Notes: generated from the letters alone by a model not told the origin. A stretch of DNA of 64,000 nt from DASRDR01 sp963812945 [NCBI: uncultured Candidatus Rokubacteria bacterium] (GCA_963812945.1 CAWEXD010000004.1:124001-188000), one strand, 5' to 3'. Shown: positions 28,423 to 36,481, numbered from the stretch's first letter. Numbers and translations: made by a program.

Positions 28423-30431
28423 GCCGGCCGGGCACCCGGCGCCGCCCGCCATGCTACGAGTTCATCGGCGGCAAGGGTGGGGTCGGCAAGACGACCACGG
28501 CCGCGGCCCTCGCGCTCGGGGCCGCCGGCGCCGGCCGGCGCACGCTCGTCGTGTCGACCGATCCCGCGCACTCGCTGGGTGACGCGCTCGGCCGCCGGCT
28601 GGGCTCACGCGTGACGCGGATCCCGGGAGCCGGCGGGGCACTGGACGCCCTCGAGCTCGATGCCGACCGAGCTCTGGCCCGCTGGCTCCGCGCGCGGCGA
28701 GCGCCCCTCCGTCTCATCGCCGAGCGCGGCACGTATCTCGACGAGACGGACGTCGATCGCTTCCTCGATCTGAGCTTCCCCGGTGTCGACGAGCTGGGCG
28801 GCCTCCTCGAGCTCAGGCGCGTGGCGGAGTCCGGCCGATACGAGACGGTGGTCGTCGACACGGCGCCCACCGGTCACACGCTCCGGCTCCTGAGCGTTCC
28901 GGAGGCCCTGCAGCGGATCGCGGCCGTGCTCGGCGAGATGCTGGCCAAGCACCACTTCCTGCTCACCCGCCTCTCGGGCCGGGACCGCCTGGACGCCGCC
29001 GACGGGCTCGTCATCGAGATCGACGCCGAGGCGCGCGGGCTGTCGAGCCTCGTGCGCGATCCCGAGCGCTGCCGGTTCCGGTGGGTCGTGCTGCCCGAGC
29101 GGCTGGCCGTGGAGGAGGCGCGCGATGCCGCCCGCACGCTGGCCCGAAGTGGCATCTCGATCGCCGAGATCCTCGTGAATCGCGTGACCCCATCGGCGCA
29201 CTCCGCGGGGCCGTTCGGCCACCGGCGGATCGCCGACCAGCGCGCCGCCATCGCCGCCGTGCGCAAGTCCTTCCCGAATTGCACGATCCGCCTCGTGCCC
29301 GAGCTGGCCGCCGAGCCGCGCGGGGCCGAAGCGCTCCGGCCTCTGGTCCGGAGTCTCGGGCGGCCCGCCCGCGGTCGCGAACTCCTCGCAGGGCCGCCGC
29401 CCAGGGGCGCGGCGGGACGCCGCAGACCCCGCTCGGGATCGAGCGTGGTCACCTGGGCCCGGCTGCTCGCCCCCCCCGACGTGCGCCTCCTGCTCTTCGT
29501 GGGCAAGGGCGGCGTCGGCAAGACGACCTGCGCGGCGGCGATGGCGCTGGCGCTCGGCAACGCGGCGCCGGGCCGCCGGGTCCTGCTCCTGTCGACGGAT
29601 CCCGCCCACTCGCTCGGCGACGTCCTCGCCTCGCCGGTGGGCGACGACGAGCGACGCGTCCGGGGCGGACCCGCCGCACTCACCGTTCGGGAGCTCGACG
29701 CCGACCGTGCATTCGCCCTCCGGCGCGATCACTACCGGGCGGCCGTGGACGAGCTCTTCGACGCCATCCGGGGCGACTCGCGCTTCGATGTCGCCTTCGA
29801 TCGGGCCGTGGCGCAGGACCTCTTGGACCTGGCCCCGGGCGGCCTGGACGAGCTGTGCGCGCTGCTGACCGTGACCGAGACGCTCTTCCCCCCGGGGGCC
29901 GCTCTCCCTCCACACGATCTGGTCGTCGTCGACACGGCACCCACCGGCCACACGCTGCGGCTCTTGGCCTTGCCCGGTCTCGCCCTCGAGTGGGTGCGGG
30001 CGCTCCTCACGACCCTCCTCAAGTATCGTGAGGTCCTCGCGCTCGGCGCCCTGGCGACGGACCTCGTCGAGCTCTCGCGCGGTCTCCGGCAGCTCGAGGC
30101 CTTGCTCCGCGACGCCCGCCGGGCGCGCGCAGTCGTCGTGACGCGGGCCGCGGCGCTACCGCGGCTGGAGACGATCCGGCTGCTCGGCCGGCTCGATCGG
30201 CTGGGGCTCGCGGTGTCGGCCATCGTGGTGAACGCCCTGACTCCGGCGGACGTCAGCGGCGCTCTGGAGGTCACGCGCACCGAGGCCGCCGAGGTGCGCC
30301 GCCTGCGCGCCGCCAGCCGGCCGCGGGTCGGCCAGCCGCCCTTCCTCCTGGCGCCGGCTACCGCCCCACCGCCGCGAGGTGTCGATGCCCTCCAGGCGTG
30401 GGGACGGACGTGGTCCCGGGCGGCCTCGTGA
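28419..30431 (+). CDS. Double ArsA/Get3-like ATPase in the gas vesicle operon
   Basis: The 670-residue protein holds two ArsA/Get3-type ATPase halves. Each has a deviant Walker A (GGKGGVGKTT near residue 17 and GKGGVGKTT near 363), a STDPAHSLGD switch and a DTAPTGHTLRLL signature. ArsA drives arsenite pumps, while Get3 delivers tail-anchored membrane proteins. Clustered metal-binding Cys residues like those of ArsA are not evident. The gene is locked into the gvp operon by GTGA overlaps on both sides. No gvpN (the usual AAA+ ATPase) is present. A role as an ATP-driven chaperone for hydrophobic GvpA-type proteins is a reasonable inference. Confidence 0.9.
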   Translation: MSRPGTRRRPPCYEFIGGKGGVGKTTTAAALALGAAGAGRRTLVVSTDPAHSLGDALGRRLGSRVTRIPGAGGALDALELDADRALARWLRARRAPLRLIAERGTYLDETDVDRFLDLSFPGVDELGGLLELRRVAESGRYETVVVDTAPTGHTLRLLSVPEALQRIAAVLGEMLAKHHFLLTRLSGRDRLDAADGLVIEIDAEARGLSSLVRDPERCRFRWVVLPERLAVEEARDAARTLARSGISIAEILVNRVTPSAHSAGPFGHRRIADQRAAIAAVRKSFPNCTIRLVPELAAEPRGAEALRPLVRSLGRPARGRELLAGPPPRGAAGRRRPRSGSSVVTWARLLAPPDVRLLLFVGKGGVGKTTCAAAMALALGNAAPGRRVLLLSTDPAHSLGDVLASPVGDDERRVRGGPAALTVRELDADRAFALRRDHYRAAVDELFDAIRGDSRFDVAFDRAVAQDLLDLAPGGLDELCALLTVTETLFPPGAALPPHDLVVVDTAPTGHTLRLLALPGLALEWVRALLTTLLKYREVLALGALATDLVELSRGLRQLEALLRDARRARAVVVTRAAALPRLETIRLLGRLDRLGLAVSAIVVNALTPADVSGALEVTRTEAAEVRRLRAASRPRVGQPPFLLAPATAPPPRGVDALQAWGRTWSRAAS

Positions 30432-31273
30432 GCCTGCCCCGGCAGGCCAAGAGGCCCGCGCGCTCCGCGCCGGCGACCGCCGGGCCGGGTCAGGGGGCGA
30501 CGTACGCGTACTGCGTCGTGCGGAGCGCCAGGGCTCCGGACCTCCGGGCGACCCCCCGCGGGTTGCCGGGAACCGGGAAGCCCCGGGCCATCCCTGCCGC
30601 GGGGGATCTCTGGCTCATCGTCGCCGACGCGCCGCTCCCACAGTACGGCGAGCCGGCACTCGCGCGCCTCGTCCGTGACCTCGACGCGGTCTCGAGATGC
30701 GCCGTGGCCCACTCGGCCCTGATCGCTCACTGCGCGCGGCGCGGCCCCGTCCTCCCTCTGCGGCTCCTGACGCTCTTCTCGAGCGACGCGCGGGCGCTCG
30801 CCGAGATGCGTCGGCGCCGTCGGTCCCTCGAGCGGCGGCTGACCCACGTGGCGGGGCGAGCCGAGTGGGGCGTCCAGGCGCGGTTCGACGCCGCGCGCGG
30901 GCAGCGCGCGCGCCGCGCCAGCGGGGCGGCGAGACCCGCCGCACCCGGGGAAGGTCCGGGGAGGCGGTTCCTCGAGCGCGTCCGCCGCAAGCGCGACGAG
31001 ACACGGGGCCTGGCGGCGGACGCGCGCACGGCGGCCACGTCGCTCTACCGGGCGCTGGCCCGATACGCCGACGACGCCCGCCAGCGCCCGCCGGTCTCGG
31101 TGGACGGCCGGCCGGCCCTGCTCCTCGACGCGGCCTTCCTCGTGGCGCGGACGCGCGTGGGAGTGTTCCGGCAGGCCGTGCGCGCCCACGCCGCGCGCGT
31201 GGCCGACCGCGGCCTCCACGTCCGACTGACCGGACCATGGCCCCCGTACAGCTTCGTCGCGGGGCGGCTCTGA
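30428..31273 (+). CDS. Gas vesicle GvpL/GvpF-family protein (divergent)
   Basis: The 281-residue product starts at GTG 30428 overlapping the ATPase stop. It has ATYAYCVVRSARAP near the N-terminus and closes with LHVRLTGPWPPYSFVAGRL, both typical of GvpF/L, with ALIAHCARRGPVLPLRLLTLF between. The middle is unusually Arg/Ala-rich. It is the second of three GvpF/L-like proteins in the operon. The next gene starts within its last 37 bases. Confidence 0.85.
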   Translation: MSLPRQAKRPARSAPATAGPGQGATYAYCVVRSARAPDLRATPRGLPGTGKPRAIPAAGDLWLIVADAPLPQYGEPALARLVRDLDAVSRCAVAHSALIAHCARRGPVLPLRLLTLFSSDARALAEMRRRRRSLERRLTHVAGRAEWGVQARFDAARGQRARRASGAARPAAPGEGPGRRFLERVRRKRDETRGLAADARTAATSLYRALARYADDARQRPPVSVDGRPALLLDAAFLVARTRVGVFRQAVRAHAARVADRGLHVRLTGPWPPYSFVAGRL

Positions 31274-31482
31274 GGCGCCGGCCGCGGTCGGGGCGGCGCC
31301 GCTCGCGGGCGCCCGAGGCCGACGCCTCGCTGCTCGACGTGGTCGACCACGTGCTCACGAAGGGGGTCGTGGTCAGCGGGGACATCGTGCTCGCCCTCGC
31401 CGACGTCGACCTCGTGTACCTGCGCCTATCGGCCCTCCTGTGCGCCGCCGACCGGCTCGGGCGGCGCACCCGCCAGACGTGA
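31237..31482 (+). CDS. Short GvpA-family protein, GvpM/GvpS-like
   Basis: The 81-residue product has an Arg-rich first 28 residues and then the GvpA-family core SLLDVVDHVLTKGVVVSGDI and VLALADVDLVYLRLSALLCA. Loss of the usual C-terminal helix and the VSGD...DLVYLRL pattern resemble GvpM/GvpS minor proteins. The ATG at 31237 overlaps the preceding gene; no better in-frame start is seen. The stop overlaps the next gene by four bases. It may cap or nucleate vesicles. Confidence 0.8.
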   Translation: MAPVQLRRGAALRRRPRSGRRRSRAPEADASLLDVVDHVLTKGVVVSGDIVLALADVDLVYLRLSALLCAADRLGRRTRQT

Positions 31483-32171
31483 GCGTCGTCTACCTCTACG
31501 CGCTGATCGACCGCAAGCCGCGGGGTGACATGGGCCGGGGCCTCCACCGTGAGCGCCTGCAGGTCCTCGCCGGGCGCGGGTTCCATCTGGTCGTCGGACG
31601 GCTCGACACCGCGCCCGATCCCGTCACCGCCGCCCTCCGGCGCCACGACGCCGCCGTTCGCCGCATCGCCGCCCGGGTCGACGCCATCCTTCCCGTCCGC
31701 TTCGGCACGACCGCGCCCGACGAGGCCGCGGCGGTGCGCTCGCTCGCGCCGCGCGCGATCGAGGTGGCGGGCCGCCTGGTCCATGTACGCGGCCGCGAGC
31801 AGATGACACTCCGCCTGTTCGGCACACGCACCGCGCTCGACCTCGCCCCCCCGGCACCCCAGGCGCCCGCTCGTGGCGGCCTTCGCCCGGGTACCCGCTA
31901 TCTCACGGAGCGGAAGCGCTTGCATGCCAGGGAGGCGGTGCCCGAGCTCGATCCGATCCGGCGCGCTCTCGACGGCCTCGTCGCCGACGAACGGGTCCAG
32001 CGCCACGCGGCTCCCCCGCTCCTCGCGAGCGCGTATCACCTGGTCCCGCGCGGCCGAGGAGCGCAGTATCGGACCCGAGTCGCACGGGCAGCTCGCACGC
32101 TCGCGCCGTTGCGGCTCATGGTGAGCGGTCCGTGGCCCCCCTACGCGTTCGGGGCGGACGCATGGCCGTGA
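31479..32171 (+). CDS. Gas vesicle GvpF-family protein
   Basis: The 230-residue product begins VVYLYALIDRKPRG and ends LRLMVSGPWPPYAFG, with AVRRIAARVDAILPVRFGTT in between, the typical GvpF pattern. GvpF binds GvpA and is found on the gas-facing side in cyanobacteria. It starts at GTG 31479 overlapping the previous stop and overlaps gvpK by ten bases. Confidence 0.87.
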   Translation: MSVVYLYALIDRKPRGDMGRGLHRERLQVLAGRGFHLVVGRLDTAPDPVTAALRRHDAAVRRIAARVDAILPVRFGTTAPDEAAAVRSLAPRAIEVAGRLVHVRGREQMTLRLFGTRTALDLAPPAPQAPARGGLRPGTRYLTERKRLHAREAVPELDPIRRALDGLVADERVQRHAAPPLLASAYHLVPRGRGAQYRTRVARAARTLAPLRLMVSGPWPPYAFGADAWP

Positions 32172-32527
32172 GGCGCCGCCGGCGGATGACGATCAAGACT
32201 GTGAAGGCGAAGGAGCTTCGAGCGCTCCGCTCGGAGCTCCGGCGGCGGCCCGCCGCCGCCGGGCCTCGGCGCTGGAACGCGAACCCCGACGACGTGCAGC
32301 GGTCGATGGCGCAGCTGGTGTTGACCCTCGTCGACTTCCTGCGCCAGCTGCTCGAGCGTCAAGCCATCCGGCGGCTCGACGAGGGGACGCTGTCGCCCGC
32401 GGAGATCGAGGCAGTAGGCCTCGCGCTCCTCCGGCTGGAAAAGGCGATTCGGGAGCTGACCCGGCGGTTCGGTCTCACGCCGGACGACCTGAAGCTGGAT
32501 CTCGGTCCGCTGGGCCGCCTGACCTGA
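32162..32527 (+). CDS. gvpK: Gas vesicle protein GvpK
   Basis: The 121-residue product contains NANPDDVQRSMAQLVLTLVD, FLRQLLERQAIRRLDEGTLS and a C-terminal FGLTPDDLKLDLGPLGRL, all diagnostic of GvpK, an essential accessory protein of unknown mechanism. The start at ATG 32162 lies inside the gvpF tail. A possible second start eight codons later (MTIKTVKAKEL) would avoid the Arg-rich leader. It closes the operon and is followed by a hairpin. Confidence 0.92.
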   Translation: MAVRRRRRMTIKTVKAKELRALRSELRRRPAAAGPRRWNANPDDVQRSMAQLVLTLVDFLRQLLERQAIRRLDEGTLSPAEIEAVGLALLRLEKAIRELTRRFGLTPDDLKLDLGPLGRLT

Positions 32528-32530
32528 CGC

Positions 32531-32549
32531 GCCGGGCGCCGCGCCCGGC
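32531..32549. terminator. Hairpin at the end of the gas vesicle operon
   Basis: GCCGGGC and GCCCGGC flank a 5-base loop, between the convergent gvpK and MEDS-protein genes. There is no T-run, as is usual at this GC content. It may stop transcription from both sides. Confidence 0.45.
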
Positions 32550-32557
32550 CGACGGCC

Positions 32558-33394
32558 TCAGGCCACGGTGGTGGTGGGGTGCTCGTAGTGGTGGCGCACC
32601 CGCTCGAGCAGCGCGTCGGCCGCCGCCGCCGGCACGAAGTCGCGCGCCGCCAGGATCGCCGCCTGAGCGTCGGGCATCGCCGCCGGCCTCGCGTAGTGAG
32701 CGAGGAACTTCCGGCGAAGGAAGACCGCGTCCCGCCCCGAGCCGAAGACCTCCGCGTAGGCGTGCTCCACGGCACGGTCGAGCCGCGCGTAGTCGTCGAC
32801 GGGAATGAGGTGCGAGTGGGCCGACAGCACCTGCTGCATGAGCCCGTCGTAGGTGCCGGGCGCGAAGGTGTCGATCGAGTAGCCGCACACGAGCGCGATC
32901 CCCTGCGCGTCCAGCAGCTCCGTCCACAGTGCCTCGAGCCGCAAGGCGGCAGCAAGGCTCGTCCGGCGGAGCAGGTCCACCATCTCGCCGAACGCGCGGA
33001 CCCGCCCGTCCCCCGCGGCCTGGCTGGCCCGCACCGCGCTGCCGATCACCGACTGGAAGCGAGCGCGATCCAGCTGGCCGTCGACCAGGAGCCGGGTCAA
33101 CGTGTCCTGCGCATCGAGAAGGGCCAGCCGGCCGCCGCGGGTGCAGTCGGTGACGCGAATCCCGTTCGTTTCCAGATGACGCGCGAGGGCGCGCGCGTGC
33201 GCCGGCCTCGCGACCACGAGCACCGCCTCACCCTGGCGCAACCCCTGGACGGCGTACTCCCCGATCGCGCGGACGAGGAACTCGGAGCTGGTGTACAGCT
33301 GGGCGACGTGCTGCCCCCGGCCGGGCGTCCGGAGAATGCTCTCCCAGGTCGCCTGGAGGCCAACTGCCGAAGGGGTCTCGTTCGGGCGGCTCAT
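32558..33394 (-). CDS. MEDS-domain sensory protein
   Basis: The 278-residue protein resembles the MEDS domain (methanogen/methylotroph DcmR sensory). It contains GQHVAQLYTSSEFLVRAIGE, YAVQGLRQGEAVLVVARPAH and VRAFGEMVDLLRRT, plus ALVCGYSIDTFA. MEDS proteins are RecA-like sensors often found with anti-sigma or kinase systems. The usual start of the domain (HVxxxYxxxxxLxxxL...G) is intact. No kinase or DNA-binding domain is attached. It converges on the gas vesicle operon. The ATG at 33394 precedes the conserved part by about 25 residues. Confidence 0.8.
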   Translation of the reverse strand: MSRPNETPSAVGLQATWESILRTPGRGQHVAQLYTSSEFLVRAIGEYAVQGLRQGEAVLVVARPAHARALARHLETNGIRVTDCTRGGRLALLDAQDTLTRLLVDGQLDRARFQSVIGSAVRASQAAGDGRVRAFGEMVDLLRRTSLAAALRLEALWTELLDAQGIALVCGYSIDTFAPGTYDGLMQQVLSAHSHLIPVDDYARLDRAVEHAYAEVFGSGRDAVFLRRKFLAHYARPAAMPDAQAAILAARDFVPAAAADALLERVRHHYEHPTTTVA

Positions 33395-33431
33395 GACTGT
33401 CAGTTCGCCGGGACGGCGCCGATCTAGCACG

Positions 33432-33905
33432 TCAAGGGTACCTCGTGACACCCTTCCTCGACAACGTCTGAATGCCTCCCGAGCGGGTCCGGGCCCGCGC
33501 GAGAAGGCGACGGCGGGCGCGCTCTGCCTCGCGGAGCAGGCCCTCCGCCGCCCGGGCATAGGTCTCGGCTTCGGCCAGGGCGAAGGTTTCGAGGCGCGCG
33601 TCCCGGGCGAGACCCCGGGCCAGCTCCACCGCGGGACGGCGATCGAGCGCGCGCTGGAGCGCTCCCTGCAAGTACGTCCGGCCAAGTCCCGTCGACCAGT
33701 AGAGGACGTGCTCCCGCGTGCTCTGCGTGGTCTCGCGGTCCGTGGCGAGGGCGGTCCCGGTCCGGAGTGAGAAGAAGACCAGCCACGCTTCCCAGAGCCC
33801 GCCCGGCTGTTGCGCCATGTAGGCCTGCGCGACGTAGCGTTCTCCTCTCGCGGCCTTCAGGGGAGGCGCGAACTGACGGACGAGCTGGATCGCCCCGCTG
33901 ATCAT
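33432..33905 (-). CDS. Hypothetical protein under a sigma-54 promoter
   Basis: The 157-residue product is not recognised. It reads MISGAIQLVRQFAPPLKAAR, then YVAQAYMAQQPGGLWEAWLV, FFSLRTGTALATDRETTQST and a helical, Ala/Glu/Arg-rich second half with ARGLARDARLETFALAEAET. No signal peptide or membrane segment is apparent. The ATG lies 12 bases beyond a sigma-54-like promoter with palindromes upstream. The gene ends 37 bases before the MEDS gene on the same strand, so the two may be one transcript. Confidence 0.6.
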   Translation of the reverse strand: MISGAIQLVRQFAPPLKAARGERYVAQAYMAQQPGGLWEAWLVFFSLRTGTALATDRETTQSTREHVLYWSTGLGRTYLQGALQRALDRRPAVELARGLARDARLETFALAEAETYARAAEGLLREAERARRRLLARARTRSGGIQTLSRKGVTRYP

Positions 33906-33917
33906 GGAACGTGAAGT

Positions 33918-33933
33918 AGCAAGCCCGGTGCCG
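33918..33933 (-). promoter_or_regulatory. Sigma-54 type promoter
   Basis: The minus strand reads CGGCACCGGGCTTGCT. The ATG of the next ORF is 12 bases further, so the mRNA would be nearly leaderless. Confidence 0.65.
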
Positions 33934-33956
33934 CGCGAGCCGCTGGCGCGGTGTCC

Positions 33957-34007
33957 CGACACCATGGCGCATTGCGACACGGCGACGGCCGCCCCGACAC
34001 GCAGGCG
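33957..34007 (-). promoter_or_regulatory. Array of three palindromic enhancer sites
   Basis: CGACACCATGGCG (33957-33969), CGACACGGCGACG (33975-33987) and CGACACGCAGGCG (33995-34007) each match 10-11 of 13 positions of CGACAYGRTGTCG. Their starts are 18 and 20 bases apart instead of 19. GTGTCCCGACAC at 33951-33962 overlaps the first. Confidence 0.5.
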
Positions 34008-34053
34008 CGTCGTCAGGCAGCGCCGTCGCATCGACAACCTTATCTCCTGCGGG

Positions 34054-34326
34054 TCAGTTGGTGGCCTCCACGCTGCGCACCCACCGCTTGCCGTCCCGGT
34101 CGTCGTAGACGATCTTGACTCGCTTGCCCTGGACGAAGAGCTCGGTGGACAGCCCGGGCAGGAGCCACAGCTGCGTGCCATCGCTCAGGAGGACCGTCTT
34201 CTGGCCTTCGTTGACGCTCTTGACGGTCCCCAGCTGCTCGGCCCCCCATGCCACCGACGCCGCCAGGCCGAGCCCGACCGCCACGGTCGTGAGCTGCGTC
34301 ATCCGCCTCCGTGCCTTCGTGCGCAT
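34054..34326 (-). CDS. Secreted DUF1344-like protein
   Basis: The 90-residue product has a signal peptide (TQLTTVAVGLGLAASVAWGA) and then a small beta-domain: LGTVKSVNEGQKTVLLSDGT, LWLLPGLSTELFVQGKRVKI and YDDRDGKRWVRSVEA. This matches DUF1344, short periplasmic proteins of unknown function. It lies upstream of the mlaC-like gene's end on the same strand. Confidence 0.75.
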   Translation of the reverse strand: MRTKARRRMTQLTTVAVGLGLAASVAWGAEQLGTVKSVNEGQKTVLLSDGTQLWLLPGLSTELFVQGKRVKIVYDDRDGKRWVRSVEATN

Positions 34327-34407
34327 GCCACGCCTCCATCTGTTCCGGCGACGCCCGAGCGATCGCCCGTGCGTGTCCGCCAGTCGTCCGCCAGTCGTGT
34401 CCGGTAG

Positions 34408-35043
34408 TCAGGGAGTCCGGGCTCCCGGACGGCCACTCTCGAACTGAAGCTCCTCCTGCTTGGCCTTGAGCTTCTGCACGAGCTCCCCGTAGCCCGACTG
34501 CTGGATGATCCGGTTGAACTGTGTCCGGTAGTTGGCGACGAGGCTCACGCCCTCGATCACCACGTCGTAGGCGCGCCAACGGTCTCCTTCCTTCTGCATG
34601 CGGTAGTCGACGGGGATCTCGGTATTCGACTTCGTGACGAGCTTTGTCCTCACGGTCGCCTGGTCCCCTTCGACGGCCTCGCCGGCGTACACGACGCGCT
34701 CGCCGGCATACTGCTCGATCTTCCCGATGTAAGACCGCTCGATCAGCTCGGCGAAGAGCTTGGAGAACTCCTCCTGCTCCTTCGGGCTCCGGCCCGGCCA
34801 GTGCCGGGCGAGCGCCCGTTTCCCCGTCTCCTGCCAGTCGAATATCTCGTCCGCGATGGCCCGGATCTGCTGCCTTCGCGCGTCACCCTTGGCGGGCTGC
34901 TTGAGCTCCGGGTCCTGGAGCACCTTGAGCACGCGATCCGTCGCGCCCCGCAGCTGGTCCGTCGGGATCCCGGCCTCGGCTGCGCTGCCGAGGACGGCCA
35001 GGCTCGCAGCCAGGGCCACGAGCGTCCATGCGCCGGTTCTCAT
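34408..35043 (-). CDS. MlaC-family phospholipid-binding periplasmic protein
   Basis: The 211-residue product has a signal peptide (TLVALAASLAVLGSAAEA) and an MlaC/Ttg2D domain with IADEIFDWQETGKRALARHW, EQEEFSKLFAELIERSYIGK, VDYRMQKEGDRWRAYDVVIE and GVSLVANYRTQFNRIIQQSG. MlaC shuttles phospholipid between the outer membrane MlaA complex and the inner membrane MlaFEDB transporter. No other mla genes are in the window. The start at ATG 35043 follows GGGAGCGAGA and gives the signal peptide; the longer frame upstream has none. Confidence 0.9.
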   Translation of the reverse strand: MRTGAWTLVALAASLAVLGSAAEAGIPTDQLRGATDRVLKVLQDPELKQPAKGDARRQQIRAIADEIFDWQETGKRALARHWPGRSPKEQEEFSKLFAELIERSYIGKIEQYAGERVVYAGEAVEGDQATVRTKLVTKSNTEIPVDYRMQKEGDRWRAYDVVIEGVSLVANYRTQFNRIIQQSGYGELVQKLKAKQEELQFESGRPGARTP

Positions 35044-35110
35044 GTTCTCGCTCCCTTTCCGTGCGCCCGGGCCGGGGAGTGGACCCCCCGGCCCTCGGCG
35101 CGGAGTCACG

Positions 35111-35512
35111 TCAATGCTCGACGAGGTCGAACCTTACCGGCACCACGCCCCGCTCCACCATGTCGAGGACCCGCGCCGCCTCGCGGCTCAGGTCGAGGAC
35201 ACGGCCGCCGACGTACGGGCCGCGGTCGTTCACCCGCACGCGGACGACACGGCCGTTCTCCAGATTGGTCACCCGGAGGTGCGTCCCGAGCGGGAGGGTC
35301 CGATGCGCCGCCGTCAGCTCGCCCATGTCGAAGATCTCGCCGGAGGCCGTCCGCAGACCGTGGTGGAAGTCGCCGTACCACGAGGCCAGGCCGATCTGGG
35401 AGCGGGCCGCTCCGGAAGACGTCGTGGCCCGCTCCACGGCCGGCATTGGCGTCGCCCCCACCGCTGCGCAGCCCCCGGCCCCCGCCACCGCCACGAGGAG
35501 GGCTACGGCCAT
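35111..35512 (-). CDS. rlpA: RlpA-like septal-ring lytic transglycosylase lipoprotein
   Basis: The product from ATG 35512 is 133 residues: a lipoprotein signal (ALLVAVAGAGGC) and one double-psi beta-barrel domain. It has QIGLASWYGDFHHGLRTASG, EIFDMGELTAAHRTLPLGTH, RVTNLENGRVVRVRVNDRGP and DLSREAARVL. RlpA cleaves peptidoglycan strands lacking stem peptides at division sites. The C-terminal SPOR domain found in many members is missing, so septal targeting is uncertain. Confidence 0.88.
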   Translation of the reverse strand: MAVALLVAVAGAGGCAAVGATPMPAVERATTSSGAARSQIGLASWYGDFHHGLRTASGEIFDMGELTAAHRTLPLGTHLRVTNLENGRVVRVRVNDRGPYVGGRVLDLSREAARVLDMVERGVVPVRFDLVEH

Positions 35513-35543
35513 CCGTGCGCCGAGCGCCCGGCGGCCGTGTCGG

Positions 35544-35954
35544 TCAGCACACCTCGCGGATCTGCTCGCGCACCAGCCGGTCGTCCTGATAGACACGCTC
35601 GCGGACCTGGCGGCACCCGCTGGCACTCGCCGTCCGAGGAATGGCCTCCACCCGCTGCCACCCGTCGGTGCTCTGATAGGTGAATGGCTGGTTCGCCGCG
35701 ACGGATTCGCGGGCCGCCCGGGAGGAGATCTCGGTCAGGCTCCCGCCCAGCACGCCACCGAGCGCGGCGCCGAGCGCCGCGCCGCGCCAGCGGTTGTCCT
35801 TGTCGATCAGCGCCCCCGCCCCGGCGCCGACGGCGGCCCCCGCGCCGGCGCCCTGATAGGTCCGTGGCGTCGTCACGATGGGCTGCTGGGTCGCGCACCC
35901 CGCCAGCAGACTCAGGGTAAGGAAGTACGCCCAGCACGCGTGCCATGTCCGCAT
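35544..35954 (-). CDS. Glycine-zipper lipoprotein
   Basis: The 136-residue product has a lipoprotein signal (FLTLSLLAGC) and a glycine zipper: GAGAGAAVGAGAGALIDKDN followed by GAALGAALGGVLGGSLTEIS. The C-terminal 60 residues contain two conserved Cys and QRVEAIPRTASASGCRQVRE. Relatives are outer membrane lipoproteins of the SlyB/YMGG-like kind. The ATG at 35954 follows GCGGAG. It is followed 31 bases later by the rlpA start and probably shares its transcript. Confidence 0.8.
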   Translation of the reverse strand: MRTWHACWAYFLTLSLLAGCATQQPIVTTPRTYQGAGAGAAVGAGAGALIDKDNRWRGAALGAALGGVLGGSLTEISSRAARESVAANQPFTYQSTDGWQRVEAIPRTASASGCRQVRERVYQDDRLVREQIREVC

Positions 35955-36004
35955 AGTCTCCGCTCCGCGAAGTGCCCGAGGTCGTTCGACGTCGGAGGCC
36001 GACG

Positions 36005-36265
36005 TCAGGCGCACAACGGGCTGTCGTCGGGATCGAACCCGTCGTTCATCGCGGCACCGATCCCGCCCGCGATGACCGGCCAGTTCCCGTCTCTCCGGGT
36101 GCCCGCTACGATCGAGAGCCTCGGCGCCAGACGCAGGAGCCCGAGACGCGCGGGAATCCCTCGCCTCCCGTGGCGCCCGGCCCGATAGGGCGGCGGACCA
36201 TTCAGGCCCTTCATCTGTAGACGCGGTCGATGCGACGCTAGTGGACGCGAACTCACGAGTGTCAT
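36005..36265 (-). CDS. Hypothetical ORF directly downstream of a sigma-54 promoter
   Basis: The 86-residue frame starts at ATG 36265, 13 bases beyond a sigma-54-like -12 element, which matches the spacing at other loci. It is Arg/Pro/Gly-rich in the first half and ends GNWPVIAGGIGAAMNDGFDP. No family is recognised. It may be a genuine small protein, a remnant, or chance coding in the leader of the glycine-zipper gene at 35954. Confidence 0.35.
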   Translation of the reverse strand: MTLVSSRPLASHRPRLQMKGLNGPPPYRAGRHGRRGIPARLGLLRLAPRLSIVAGTRRDGNWPVIAGGIGAAMNDGFDPDDSPLCA

Positions 36266-36278
36266 GTGGGGATGGAGT

Positions 36279-36294
36279 GGCAAGCCGCGTGCCA
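36279..36294 (-). promoter_or_regulatory. Sigma-54 type promoter
   Basis: The minus strand reads TGGCACGCGGCTTGCC, a perfect -24 block and TTGC in the -12 block. Palindrome pairs lie 96 bases upstream. Confidence 0.65.
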
Positions 36295-36390
36295 TGCGTT
36301 CTGGCCCCTCCGGTCCGAGGGACCAGCCCACGAGCGGGGTTGCGACGGCTGCTGGCGCTGGACATCTTCCGCCCGAGCGCCCGTCGGGCC

Positions 36391-36427
36391 GCGACGTGAT
36401 GTCGCCCAGACGACACGGTGGCGTGTC
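36391..36427 (-). promoter_or_regulatory. Paired palindromic enhancer sites
   Basis: CGACGTGATGTCG (36392-36404, within GCGACGTGATGTCGC) and CGACACGGTGGCG (36411-36423) start 19 bases apart. The second is part of GACACG-N4-CGTGTC. The 15-base palindrome differs from the one at 6058-6072 by a single base and has the same 96-base gap to its promoter. Confidence 0.6.
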
Positions 36428-36481
36428 TGCGCCGCGCCGGGGATCGTTGCCGCACGCTCCCGCCGGTTCTATCCTGAGTGC

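Noticed and set aside
28419-30431. Arsenite efflux ATPase ArsA in the strict sense
   Set aside because: No arsenic genes nearby, no clear metalloid-binding Cys cluster, and the gene is translationally coupled to gas vesicle genes.
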